Under the pieces are notes generated by a model, which was not told the origin of the DNA, made no database searches, and saw only the letters and a list, made by a program, of their open reading frames with translations. Position numbers and translations under genes: made by a program. A stretch of DNA of 64,000 nucleotides. Source: Pyruvatibacter sp. GTDB taxonomy: Bacteria; Pseudomonadota; Alphaproteobacteria; CGMCC-115125. Location: contig NZ_JAVJSC010000003.1 of NCBI RefSeq assembly GCF_040219635.1, positions 72,501 to 136,500 on the forward strand, in the 5' to 3' direction. Below, piece by piece: positions 36,123-44,906 of this stretch (the first letter of the stretch is position 1; each line of letters begins with the position of its first letter).

Positions 36123-36261
36123 CGGGCAACGTCACTTCCACTGTGCTGACCTGCGGCTCAAGGCTAGAGCCCATCACAACAAGAACCGTAAAGCCGACTG
36201 CCAGAAGAACGATGAAGGCCAGAAGCAAGCGCAGCGCGGTCATGACGGAATGAAGCCTCAT
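36103..36261 (-). CDS. Small single-helix membrane protein
   Basis: A 52-residue protein starting MRLHSVMTALRLLLAFIVLL has one transmembrane helix (about 9-30) and a short acidic C-terminus (STVEVTLPDDSFGE). Its stop overlaps the start of the 640-residue secreted protein by 20 bases, which argues it is real and coupled to it. Upstream in-frame starts at 36351 and elsewhere are possible but lack a ribosome site. Function unknown. Confidence 0.55.
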   Translation of the reverse strand: MRLHSVMTALRLLLAFIVLLAVGFTVLVVMGSSLEPQVSTVEVTLPDDSFGE

Positions 36262-36456
36262 GGTTGATCGGCGGTCTGCAAAAAGCGCAGACATACCGCA
36301 TGGTTTGATGGGATCAGCACGACGTGGCACACCGTAGCATGGAGCCGCCAATCCACATTACTCCATATGCCCCGTTTGGCAGAATTACGGCAGTTCTGGC
36401 CCTCAGCGGCATGACAGCTTAGATTGTGCCCTTCTAACGACACCGTGCTGCCGGTT

Positions 36457-36469
36457 TTAACCCGGTTAA
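36457..36469. promoter_or_regulatory. Short palindrome upstream of aroK
   Basis: TTAACC-C-GGTTAA, 13 bases with perfect 6-bp arms, lies 31 bp before the aroK start in the divergent region with the small membrane-protein operon. It could be a repressor site; nothing else supports it. Confidence 0.25.
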
Positions 36470-36500
36470 CAGGCGGAAATCATCAGGACCAACCACCCGT

Positions 36501-37076
36501 ATGCGTGCCGACGCCAACCCCGAAAAAACCGCCAACCCTGTGTCCAGAACTTCCGCCCCTTTTGGCGGTCGTGCCATCGTGCTTGTGGGATTGATGGGTG
36601 CGGGCAAAACCACAGTCGGGCGCAGGCTGGCCCAGCGCCTTGAGCTGCCTTTCGTGGATGCGGATGCAGAAGTGGAAGCCGCCGCAGGGCTGACCATCCC
36701 GGAAATCTTCGAGGCCCATGGCGAACCCGCGTTTCGCGATGGCGAACGCAAGGTGATCGCACGCCTGCTTGATGGTGGCGCGCAGGTGCTGGCAACCGGC
36801 GGCGGTGCGTTCATGGACCCGGACACCCGCGCCCGCATTGCCCAAAGCGGCATTTCGGTGTGGCTGAAGGCCGATCTGGATGTGTTGATGCGTCGCGTTG
36901 GTAAACGCCCGAACCGCCCGCTGCTCGAATCAAATGACCCGCGTGCAGTCATGGAAAAGCTGATGCATGAGCGAAACCCGGTCTATGCGCAGGCTGACAT
37001 TGCTCTTGAAACCGGCGACGGCCCCCATGAGGACGTGGTGGAGCGGCTGGTGACAGAACTGGAAGCCTACCGGTGA
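36501..37076 (+). CDS. aroK: Shikimate kinase
   Basis: AroK phosphorylates shikimate at the 3-OH in the chorismate pathway. The 191-residue protein has Walker A GLMGAGKTTVGRRLA, the shikimate-binding DADAEVEAAAG and FRDGERKVI with the conserved Arg, and the GGGAF motif. The C-terminal lid has RPLL. It is followed by aroB after 52 bp. Confidence 0.95.
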   Translation: MRADANPEKTANPVSRTSAPFGGRAIVLVGLMGAGKTTVGRRLAQRLELPFVDADAEVEAAAGLTIPEIFEAHGEPAFRDGERKVIARLLDGGAQVLATGGGAFMDPDTRARIAQSGISVWLKADLDVLMRRVGKRPNRPLLESNDPRAVMEKLMHERNPVYAQADIALETGDGPHEDVVERLVTELEAYR

Positions 37077-37128
37077 GCGCGCATCCGGACTGGACGCGCG
37101 GGCCAATAGAGGCCATATCCCAGCGATC

Positions 37129-38283
37129 ATGAACACCCCCAACCATACGGCCCATGCCGCAAAAGCGGATACTGTTCCCGTCAGCCTTGGTGACCGCTCC
37201 TACGATGTGCGCATCGGCTCGGGGCTGTTGCAGGCTGCTGCCGGGCACATTCAGCCGCTACTCAAACGCCCGTTTGTGCTGATTGTCACAGACGCCACGG
37301 TGGCCGCCCTGCATCTTGAACCCCTGACCCGCGCCCTCAATGACGCCGATATCAAGACGCTGCCCATCGTGCTGCCCGCAGGCGAGGCCACCAAGAGCTT
37401 TGCCCATCTTGAAGACCTGCTATCGCAATTGATCGACGCAGGTGTCGAGCGCACCGACATGATTATTGCGCTTGGCGGCGGCGTCATTGGCGACCTGGCA
37501 GGCTTTGCTGCGGCCATTTTGCGGCGCGGCGTAGATTTCATCCAGATCCCCACAACGCTGCTGGCACAGGTCGATAGTTCCGTAGGCGGAAAAACCGCCA
37601 TCGACATGGCGCAGGGCAAAAACCTGGTCGGTGCCTTCCACCAGCCCCGCCTTGTGCTGGCCGACATCGACGTGCTGGCAACGCTCGACAAGCGCGAACT
37701 GCGGGCAGGCTATGCGGAAGTCGTCAAATACGGCCTGATTGATGATCCGGAGTTTTTTGCCTGGCTCGAAACCAACGGCGCGCAGCTTCTGGACGGTGAC
37801 ACCGACACCCGAATCCAGGCTGTGCGGCGCAGTATCGCTGCAAAGGCCCGTGTGGTAGCCGCTGACGAACGCGAAGGCGGGCAGCGGGCCCTGCTCAATC
37901 TGGGGCATACTTTTGGCCACGCGTTGGAAACGGCCGCCGGCTATTCCGGCGACCTGCTGCATGGCGAAGCGGTTGCGGCGGGCATGGGCATTGCCTTTGA
38001 CGTATCAGTGCATCTGGGGTTTTGCCCGGCGGATGACGCTGAGCGCGCCAAGGCTCATCTGCGCGCGTCAGGCCTTCCTGCTGGCATTACCGATCTTGAA
38101 AAAAGCAACAGGTTGAAAGTGCCGGATGCAGACGACCTGATCCGCCTGATGGGTCAGGACAAGAAAGTATCCGGTGGCAAAATCACTTTCATTCTGGCCC
38201 GTGGCATCGGCCAGTCTTTCATTGCACCGGACATCGACATGGAAAAAGTCGCTCAGGTTTTATCCAATAAAGAGGCTGCATAG
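37129..38283 (+). CDS. aroB: 3-dehydroquinate synthase
   Basis: AroB makes 3-dehydroquinate from DAHP with NAD and a divalent metal. The 384-residue protein shows LPAGEATKSF, the NAD-binding GGGVIGDLAGFAAAILRRG, TTLLAQVDSSVGGKTAID, the metal-site Glu in AGYAEVVKYG and His residues in LNLGHTFGHALE and LLHGEAVA. Its stop TAG overlaps the GTG start of the next gene by one base. Confidence 0.96.
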   Translation: MNTPNHTAHAAKADTVPVSLGDRSYDVRIGSGLLQAAAGHIQPLLKRPFVLIVTDATVAALHLEPLTRALNDADIKTLPIVLPAGEATKSFAHLEDLLSQLIDAGVERTDMIIALGGGVIGDLAGFAAAILRRGVDFIQIPTTLLAQVDSSVGGKTAIDMAQGKNLVGAFHQPRLVLADIDVLATLDKRELRAGYAEVVKYGLIDDPEFFAWLETNGAQLLDGDTDTRIQAVRRSIAAKARVVAADEREGGQRALLNLGHTFGHALETAAGYSGDLLHGEAVAAGMGIAFDVSVHLGFCPADDAERAKAHLRASGLPAGITDLEKSNRLKVPDADDLIRLMGQDKKVSGGKITFILARGIGQSFIAPDIDMEKVAQVLSNKEAA

Positions 38284-39566
38284 TGGAAACCTCGATCCTG
38301 ATTTCACTTGGGGCCGTATTTGTCCTGCTGTTCTTTTCAGGCTTTTTTTCAGGGTCTGAAACAGCGCTGACTGCAACCAGCCGTGCGCGGATGCATACGC
38401 TGGCGCGCGGCGGGTCAAAACGCGCAGGCATCGTCAGCCATCTCATTGCGTCGCGCGAGCGGCTGATAGGTGCCATTCTGCTGGGCAATAATCTGGTCAA
38501 CATTCTGGCATCCGCTATCGCCACCAGTGTGTTCATCCAGCTTCTGGGTGATGCCGGGGTGGTCTATGCAACCCTCGTGATGACTGCGCTGGTACTGATA
38601 TTCGCCGAAGTGCTCCCCAAGACATACGCCATCACCAACCCGGACCGCATGGCCCTGTTCGTGGCACCGGCCATTCGCGTGGTTGTGTTCGCCTTTGCGC
38701 CGGTCACATCTGCTGTTCAGTTTATCGTCCGGCGCACGCTGCGGCTTATCGGCGCCAATATTGATGATGGTGCCGAGGTGCTGTCAGCCCATGAAGAGCT
38801 GCGCGGTGCCATTGACCTGCACCATCAGGAGGGCGGTATGGAAACCCATGACCGCCATATGCTGGGTGGCATTCTGGATCTGCGCGACCTGGAAGTGGCT
38901 GATGTCATGGTTCACCGTAAAAACATGCAGGCCATAAGCCTTGATGACGAACCGCAGGTAATCGTCGAGCAGGTGTTGGCCAGTCCGTTTACACGGATAC
39001 CCTTGTGGCAGGATGATGCGGACAACATCATTGGGGTGCTGCACGCAAAGGACTTGCTACGTGCACTGATTTCGCACGATGGCGATCCTACGGGCCTCGA
39101 CATTCAGGGCCTTGCCAGCAAGGCATGGTTTGTACCTGAAACAACCGCACTGGTTGAACAGCTCAACGCCTTCCGCGACCGCAAATCGCACTTTGCCCTG
39201 GTGGTGGACGAGTATGGCAGCATCATGGGGCTGGTCACCCTCGAAGACATCATCGAGGAAATTGTCGGTGAGATATCTGACGAACATGACGTTGACGTAA
39301 AAGGCCTGCGCCCGCAGCCCGACGGCACCTGCAATGTGGATGGCACACTGGCTGTGCGCGACCTCAACCGCGCGCTTGATTGGCAACTGCCGGAAGAAGA
39401 GGCGATCACCGTGGCTGGCCTGGTCATCCACGAAGCCCAGACCATTCCTGAAGTCGGACAGGTGTTTTCGTTTTATGGCTACAAGTTTCAGGTGCTGCGC
39501 CGCCACCGCAATCAGATCACCGCGCTCAAAATCACGCCCCCGCGCAAAGTCCACGCGGCGGATTAG
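38283..39566 (+). CDS. CorC/HlyC family membrane protein with CBS domains
   Basis: The 427-residue protein begins at GTG in TAGTG, overlapping aroB. It has an N-terminal DUF21/CNNM membrane domain with three to four helices (about 1-170, FFSGSETALTATSRARM), two CBS domains (about 200-325: DVMVHRKNMQAI, VPETTALVEQLNAFRDRKSHFALVVDEYGSIMGLVTLEDIIEEIVGEI) and a C-terminal CorC/HlyC domain. Family members are linked to Mg/Co efflux. The aroB-CorC coupling is commonly seen in alphaproteobacteria. It converges on bolA. Confidence 0.9.
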   Translation: METSILISLGAVFVLLFFSGFFSGSETALTATSRARMHTLARGGSKRAGIVSHLIASRERLIGAILLGNNLVNILASAIATSVFIQLLGDAGVVYATLVMTALVLIFAEVLPKTYAITNPDRMALFVAPAIRVVVFAFAPVTSAVQFIVRRTLRLIGANIDDGAEVLSAHEELRGAIDLHHQEGGMETHDRHMLGGILDLRDLEVADVMVHRKNMQAISLDDEPQVIVEQVLASPFTRIPLWQDDADNIIGVLHAKDLLRALISHDGDPTGLDIQGLASKAWFVPETTALVEQLNAFRDRKSHFALVVDEYGSIMGLVTLEDIIEEIVGEISDEHDVDVKGLRPQPDGTCNVDGTLAVRDLNRALDWQLPEEEAITVAGLVIHEAQTIPEVGQVFSFYGYKFQVLRRHRNQITALKITPPRKVHAAD

Positions 39567-39569
39567 GAG

Positions 39570-39854
39570 TTATTGCCACTCTTCAGCGGGCGTGATCGCC
39601 TTGATCTGCAGCATATGAACCGGGCCGCGCAGTTCGTCGGCCAATGCCTCGTTCACCAGCATGTGGCGCTCGATACGCGACTTGCCGTCGAATGCCTGCG
39701 ACACAACTGTTATCTTGAAATGGGATTCACCTGCTGCTGCACCATGCCCGGCCCCTGAATGCCCCGCATGACGTGCCGAATCGTCAACAATCTCAAGGCG
39801 CGACGGTTTGAGCGCCGCGGTGAGCTTTTGGTGAATTGTTTCGGCCACACTCAT
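39570..39854 (-). CDS. BolA family protein
   Basis: The 94-residue protein has the BolA core: LEIVDDSARHAGH, ESHFKITVVSQAFDGKSRIERHMLVNEAL, and the tail LQIKAITPAEEW. BolA proteins pair with monothiol glutaredoxins in iron-sulfur trafficking. A small Gly/Ala/His insert (AGHSGAGHGAAAG) sits in the variable loop. Its stop is three bases from the CorC-like gene stop; it is divergent from the J-domain gene. Confidence 0.93.
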   Translation of the reverse strand: MSVAETIHQKLTAALKPSRLEIVDDSARHAGHSGAGHGAAAGESHFKITVVSQAFDGKSRIERHMLVNEALADELRGPVHMLQIKAITPAEEWQ

Positions 39855-39952
39855 GGGTTCATTCCTTCAGGTTTGCCCTAAAGCGGATAACAGAAGAGAT
39901 TGCTACACTGCATTGGGTTGTTTCGTAACGGGTAGGTTCACATAATCAAGCC

Positions 39953-40606
39953 ATGAGTTCCTGGTCCAAATATCGCGAGTTCGTCAAGGTTCCGCCGCGC
40001 TCGCGCAATGCCGCCGAAGAGCAGGCGCAGCGCCGCCGTGCCCGCAAGCATAATTGCGCGTGGCCCGGCTGCGATGCCGAAGGCGTCCACAAAGCCCCCA
40101 CCGACAAAAGCTCTACTGGTGACGCGCGACGCTACCGCTGGCTATGCGTGGAGCACGTGCGCGAGTTCAATAAGTCGTGGAATTACTTTGAGGGCATGTC
40201 GGACGCGGATGTCCGCCGGTTCCAGCGTGAGGCGGCGACCGGCCACAGGCCCACATGGAGCGTTGGCTCCAACCGCAGTGCGGCCGCGGCAAGCAAGTTC
40301 GGCTTTGTTGGCTCTGAGGCCGACCCTACCGTCTATGACCCGCACGGCTTTGCCAGCGACAGCGGCACCAAAAAGGGCACCAACGGTGCCGCCCGCCGCC
40401 GCCTGCGCCCCAAGGAGGGCAAAGCGCTGGAGACGCTTGGTCTTGACGGGGAGGCGTCTGCGAACGACATCAAGAGCAAATACAAGCGGCTGGTAAAGCT
40501 GCACCATCCAGATGCCAATGGCGGTGACCGCTCCTCGGAGGAGCGTTTACGCAGCGTCATTGAGGCCTATGGCTATCTCAAGTCAACGGGCTACCTCAAA
40601 ACCTGA
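39953..40606 (+). CDS. J-domain protein
   Basis: The 217-residue protein has a C-terminal J domain (about 155-217) with the HPD motif (185-187) that stimulates DnaK-type ATPase. The N-terminal half holds a CAWPGCDAEGVHKAP...CVEHVREFN pattern that could bind zinc, typical of the alphaproteobacterial J proteins coded next to bolA and cobS. It is not DnaJ itself: no Gly/Phe region or four-repeat zinc finger. Confidence 0.88.
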   Translation: MSSWSKYREFVKVPPRSRNAAEEQAQRRRARKHNCAWPGCDAEGVHKAPTDKSSTGDARRYRWLCVEHVREFNKSWNYFEGMSDADVRRFQREAATGHRPTWSVGSNRSAAAASKFGFVGSEADPTVYDPHGFASDSGTKKGTNGAARRRLRPKEGKALETLGLDGEASANDIKSKYKRLVKLHHPDANGGDRSSEERLRSVIEAYGYLKSTGYLKT

Positions 40607-40815
40607 AGGTGGGTTACGGCCCGCACTCAAGGTTTGCTAGAGTGCCGCCCATCAAAGTCACCCCATGCGGTTTTGCGAATAGGCGATATGCGCAATACCT
40701 CATGCAAACGCCTTTCTTTGTATTGCCTTGTGCCCGCAAGGGTTGAGACAATGACCTGGAAAGCCATTCCCGGCAGCAGCAGGCCCGCAGGCAGGCCCCA
40801 TGCGCTGGTTCCTAC

Positions 40816-40840
40816 GCGCAAAGGCCCAAAGCCTTTGCGC
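40816..40840 (+). promoter_or_regulatory. Perfect hairpin in the cobS leader
   Basis: GCGCAAAGGC and GCCTTTGCGC form a perfect 10-bp stem with a 5-nt loop. It ends 36 bp before the cobS start. The following bases (CCAACACGATTGT) lack the T-run of a terminator, so it may be an RNA structure or protein site rather than a stop. Confidence 0.5.
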
Positions 40841-40876
40841 CCAACACGATTGTAAAAAAGAGCATTTGTCAGCCCA

Positions 40877-41872
40877 ATGACTGAAACCCACACCGGCATG
40901 ATGCCCACCCACGCTCCCGACACGACCGTCATGGTCAAAGATGTTTTTGGGTTCGACTCAGATCTGGAAGTCCCCGCCTTCAAGGAAAAGAGCGACTACG
41001 TTCCCGACTTCGACGAGAACTACATCTTCAACAAGGAAACCACGCTGGCTATTTTGGCGGGCTTTGCCCACAACCGCCGCGTCATGGTGCAGGGCTATCA
41101 CGGCACGGGTAAGTCCACTCACATCGAGCAGGTGGCGGCACGCCTCAACTGGCCCTGCATCCGCATTAACCTGGACAGCCATGTCAGCCGTATCGACCTT
41201 GTGGGCAAGGACGCGATCGTGCTCAAGGACGGGCAGCAGGTAACGGAGTTCCGCGAAGGCATTTTGCCGTGGGCGCTTCAGCACCCCGTTGCACTGGTGT
41301 TTGACGAATATGACGCCGGCCGCCCGGACGTGATGTTTGTCATCCAGCGCATTTTGGAAGTGTCCGGCAAGCTGACCCTGCTCGACCAGAACAAGGTACT
41401 GCGACCGCACCCATCCTTCAGGTTGTTCTCCACCACCAACACCATTGGTCTGGGGGATACGTCGGGCCTCTATCACGGCACGCAGCAGATCAACCAGGGC
41501 CAGATGGACCGCTGGAACATCGTCACCACGCTCAACTACCTGCCGCACCAGCAGGAAACGGACATCGTGCTGGCAAAGGCCGAGCACTATCAGAATGACG
41601 AAGGCAAAAAGACCGTCGCCGCCATGGTGCGCGTGGCTGATCTCACCCGCAACGCCTTCATCAATGGCGATATTTCCACCGTCATGAGCCCACGCACGGT
41701 GCTGACATGGGCGGAAAACGCCGAGATTTTCGGTGATGTCGGTTTTGGTTTTCAGGTAACCTTCCTTAACAAGTGCGATGAGCTGGAACGCGCCACGGTG
41801 GCGGAGTTCTATCAGCGATGCTTTGGTGAAGAGCTGCCCCAATCCGCAGCTAACACTCTGGCAGTTGCCTAA
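40877..41872 (+). CDS. cobS: Cobaltochelatase subunit CobS
   Basis: CobS is the AAA+ ATPase of the aerobic CobNST cobaltochelatase, which inserts cobalt into the corrin ring. The 331-residue protein starts MTETHTGMMPTHAPDTTVMVKDVFGFDSD and has Walker A VQGYHGTGKSTHIEQV, a Walker B-like ALVFDEYDAGRPD, and SPRTVLTWAENAEIFGD. CobT follows after 22 bp. No CobN or other cobalamin genes are in the window. Confidence 0.95.
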   Translation: MTETHTGMMPTHAPDTTVMVKDVFGFDSDLEVPAFKEKSDYVPDFDENYIFNKETTLAILAGFAHNRRVMVQGYHGTGKSTHIEQVAARLNWPCIRINLDSHVSRIDLVGKDAIVLKDGQQVTEFREGILPWALQHPVALVFDEYDAGRPDVMFVIQRILEVSGKLTLLDQNKVLRPHPSFRLFSTTNTIGLGDTSGLYHGTQQINQGQMDRWNIVTTLNYLPHQQETDIVLAKAEHYQNDEGKKTVAAMVRVADLTRNAFINGDISTVMSPRTVLTWAENAEIFGDVGFGFQVTFLNKCDELERATVAEFYQRCFGEELPQSAANTLAVA

Positions 41873-41894
41873 GCGCATTTGAGGCAGACAGAAC

Positions 41895-43832
41895 GTGTCC
41901 AGCGGCAAGGAAAATCCGGTCGAGCCCTTCAAGCGGGCGGTGACCATGGCGTTGCGCTCAATTGCTGGGCGCGATGACCTAACGGTCAATTTCGGCACCG
42001 AGCCTGCCAGCCTGCGCGGCAGCAACGTACGCCTGCCCCTGCCCAGCCGCGACCTGCCGGAGAACGAAGTAGCCCAGTGCCGGGGCTCCGCAGACTCAAT
42101 CGCTCTGCGCATTGCCCATCATAACGCTGCGACCCATCAGCACCTTATGCCTGCGGGCGGCACCGCGCGCGCGGTGTTTGAAGCTGCTGAAACCGCACGC
42201 GTTGAAGCTCTTGGTGCCAACGCGATGAAAGGTGTTGCCAATAACCTGACAGCCGCGCTGGACGACAAATGCGACAAGCGCGGCTTTTCGACCATCACCG
42301 ATCGTGCCGATGCGCCGATTGAAGAAGTCGTAAGCATGTTGGTGCGTGAAAAGCTGACTGGCATCGCACCGCCGGATGCTGCCACCGCGATGGTGGACTT
42401 GTGGCGCCCCTGGGTTGAAGAGAAGGCTGGCCAGAACCTGGAAAAACTCATCGACATCAGCCACGACCAGGAGGCCTTTGCTCGCGCGACCCGCGACATC
42501 ATCGCCGACCTCGATATGGCTGACGAACTGGGCGACAACCCGGACCAGTCTGACGACGACAGCGACGATGATGACGACGGCGACGCCCCCGGCGAAGACA
42601 ACATTGAAGGTGGCGAGGCGGAGCAGGCTGAGGGCATGTCTGCCGAGCAGCTTGAAATGGCCGACGGCGAAGGCGATGACGGCGAAGAACAGGCCGTTGA
42701 GGTGGAAGCCGAAGATCAACAGGTGGAAGGTGACCCGGACGACAGCGCCGAAGGCCAGCAACCATGGCGGCCCGACGGCACCGCTGACAACAATCGGGGC
42801 GTCGGCTATCGCATTTACTCCGCTGCCAACGACGAAGTGATTGTAGCCGAAGACCTGTGCGACACCGACGAGCTAGCGCGTCTGCGGCAATATCTCGACC
42901 AGCAGTTGCAACAGATGCAGGGCGTGGTCGGCAGGCTGGCCAACCGCCTTCAGCGCCGCCTTCAGGCAAAGCAGAACCGCACCTGGGAGTTCGACCTTGA
43001 AGAAGGGATGCTGGATGCCGCCCGCCTGTCGCGCATCGTCATCGACCCCATGCACCCCCTCTCCTACAAAATGGAGAAGGACATGAACTTCCGCGACACC
43101 GTGGTGACGCTGCTGCTGGACAATTCAGGCTCCATGCGCGGCAGGCCCATCACGGTGGCCGCCATGTGTGCCGACATTCTGGCGCGAACCCTTGAGCGCT
43201 GCTCGGTCAAAACAGAAATCCTCGGCTTTACAACCCGCGCCTGGAAGGGCGGCCAGTCGCGCGAGCGCTGGCTGGCGGATGGCAAACCCGCCAACCCCGG
43301 CAGGCTTAACGATCTGCGCCACATCATCTACAAATCTGCGGAAACCCCGTGGCGACGCGCCCGGCGCAATCTCGGCCTGATGATGCGTGAAGGGCTGTTG
43401 AAGGAAAATATCGACGGAGAAGCGCTGGTATGGGCGCATAACCGCCTGCTGGCCCGCCCCGAACAACGCCGTATCCTGATGGTTATCTCTGATGGTGCGC
43501 CCGTGGATGACAGCACTCTGTCGGTAAACTCCGGCAACTACCTTGAACGGCACCTGCGCGAAGTCATCGAGCAGATTGAAACCAGGTCACCCGTTGAACT
43601 GATTGCCATCGGCATCGGCCACGATGTGACGCGCTACTACAAGCGCGCCGTCACCATTGTGGACGCAGAGCAACTCGGCGGTGCCATGACCGAAAAGCTG
43701 GCAGAACTGTTCGAGGACGATGTCCGCGCAGGCAAGCGCAACACGTCGGGACCGCGCGACCAACGCGGGCGGCAGCGGCGCGGAGACATGCCCCAGGTGC
43801 CACCACAAACGTCTGCAACCGCCACCAGGTAG
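41895..43832 (+). CDS. cobT: Cobaltochelatase subunit CobT
   Basis: CobT is the von Willebrand factor A-type subunit that pairs with CobS. The 645-residue protein, starting at GTG, has an N-terminal CobT domain, a very acidic middle (about 205-300, Asp/Glu runs) and a C-terminal VWA domain with a MIDAS motif LLLDNSGSMRGRPIT and DGAPVDDST. The acidic linker is normal for this family. Tight spacing after cobS supports one operon. Confidence 0.95.
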   Translation: MSSGKENPVEPFKRAVTMALRSIAGRDDLTVNFGTEPASLRGSNVRLPLPSRDLPENEVAQCRGSADSIALRIAHHNAATHQHLMPAGGTARAVFEAAETARVEALGANAMKGVANNLTAALDDKCDKRGFSTITDRADAPIEEVVSMLVREKLTGIAPPDAATAMVDLWRPWVEEKAGQNLEKLIDISHDQEAFARATRDIIADLDMADELGDNPDQSDDDSDDDDDGDAPGEDNIEGGEAEQAEGMSAEQLEMADGEGDDGEEQAVEVEAEDQQVEGDPDDSAEGQQPWRPDGTADNNRGVGYRIYSAANDEVIVAEDLCDTDELARLRQYLDQQLQQMQGVVGRLANRLQRRLQAKQNRTWEFDLEEGMLDAARLSRIVIDPMHPLSYKMEKDMNFRDTVVTLLLDNSGSMRGRPITVAAMCADILARTLERCSVKTEILGFTTRAWKGGQSRERWLADGKPANPGRLNDLRHIIYKSAETPWRRARRNLGLMMREGLLKENIDGEALVWAHNRLLARPEQRRILMVISDGAPVDDSTLSVNSGNYLERHLREVIEQIETRSPVELIAIGIGHDVTRYYKRAVTIVDAEQLGGAMTEKLAELFEDDVRAGKRNTSGPRDQRGRQRRGDMPQVPPQTSATATR

Positions 43833-43858
43833 CTGATACCGCCTTCGCAGGAGTGCAA

Positions 43859-44902
43859 ATGCGATACGCCTTTTCAGGTCTGACATCGCGCGTGGCAGGT
43901 GCAAGCCTTGTTAGCCTTCTCGCCCTGTTCGCCGTCAGCACTGACTTACAGGCGGCTACGATGTCGGACGCTGAGGCGCTGACAGTCAGCTATGCGGCCA
44001 TCGAACTCAATCCGTCAAACCCTGCCGACATGCCTGCGGCACCCGGCGCACATCCGTCACCTCTCAGCTATGTCGGCGGGCTGGTGCTCTCGTCGTCAGA
44101 CCCCCGGTTTGGCGGCCTTTCAGGGCTGGAGGTGAGTGACGACGGGACACGCCTCATCGCTGTGACCGACACCGGCCACTGGGTCACAGCCTCACTTTTC
44201 TATCGCGACGGCGCGCTGGCAGGCCTGAGTGATGCCACCATAGCGCCCTTGCGCGACCCCTCGAAACAATCAGTCGCGGGCAGCAAACGTCTGGGCGATG
44301 CCGAAGCGTTGACCCGTTTACCCGATGGCCGCCTTGCCGTCGCATTCGAGCGCACCCACCGGGTTTGGGCCTATGAGTTTGATACGTTGGGTGACGCTGC
44401 GCCGGCCATGCCCGTGGCCATCAGCCCGGACCTCGCCAATGCAGAAAACAACAAGGGGCTGGAAGCACTCGCAGCACTACCGGACGGCACGTTGCTGGCC
44501 GTGACAGAAGCCACCTTGACACCTCAGGGAGATATAACGGGGTGGCGTGTCGGACAAAAAGGCGCTGGCGATGTGAGCATCAAGCGCATACACCCCTTCG
44601 ACCTCACCGATATGGCAGTACTGCCCTCCGGCGACCTCCTGACACTTGAGCGACGTTACAGCCCGCTTGGCGGCGTCGGCGCGCAGATGCGTATTGTGGC
44701 GGCCCAAAGCATTGATGGCGATGCGCCCCTGGACGGCCCCATCATCTACCGCTCAACAGCCGGCCAGACGGTGGACAACATGGAAGGTATCGCCGTCCGG
44801 CAGGACGAAGCCGGACGCATATTTGTGTATGTGGTCTCTGACGACAACTTCAATCCGTTGCAGCGCACACTTTTACTGATGTTTGAGTTGAAAGACCTCT
44901 AG
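43859..44902 (+). CDS. Esterase-like phytase family protein, secreted
   Basis: The 347-residue protein has a signal peptide (about 1-33, cut near LQAAT) and an esterase-like phytase beta-propeller pattern: GGLSGLEVSDDGTRLIAVTDTGHW, GDAEALTRLPDGRLAVAFERTHRVWAY, NKGLEALAALPDGTLLAVTE, DNMEGIAV. AGGAG lies six bases before ATG 43859, which decides against GTG 43853. Activity is not established for the family in general. It follows cobT by 26 bp. Confidence 0.85.
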   Translation: MRYAFSGLTSRVAGASLVSLLALFAVSTDLQAATMSDAEALTVSYAAIELNPSNPADMPAAPGAHPSPLSYVGGLVLSSSDPRFGGLSGLEVSDDGTRLIAVTDTGHWVTASLFYRDGALAGLSDATIAPLRDPSKQSVAGSKRLGDAEALTRLPDGRLAVAFERTHRVWAYEFDTLGDAAPAMPVAISPDLANAENNKGLEALAALPDGTLLAVTEATLTPQGDITGWRVGQKGAGDVSIKRIHPFDLTDMAVLPSGDLLTLERRYSPLGGVGAQMRIVAAQSIDGDAPLDGPIIYRSTAGQTVDNMEGIAVRQDEAGRIFVYVVSDDNFNPLQRTLLLMFELKDL

Positions 44903-44906
44903 CGAC

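Noticed and set aside
40607..40876. Cobalamin riboswitch before cobS
   Set aside because: I looked for the B12-box pattern and found none that fits; the GC-rich GCAGG repeats there do not match. Covariance-model search would settle it.
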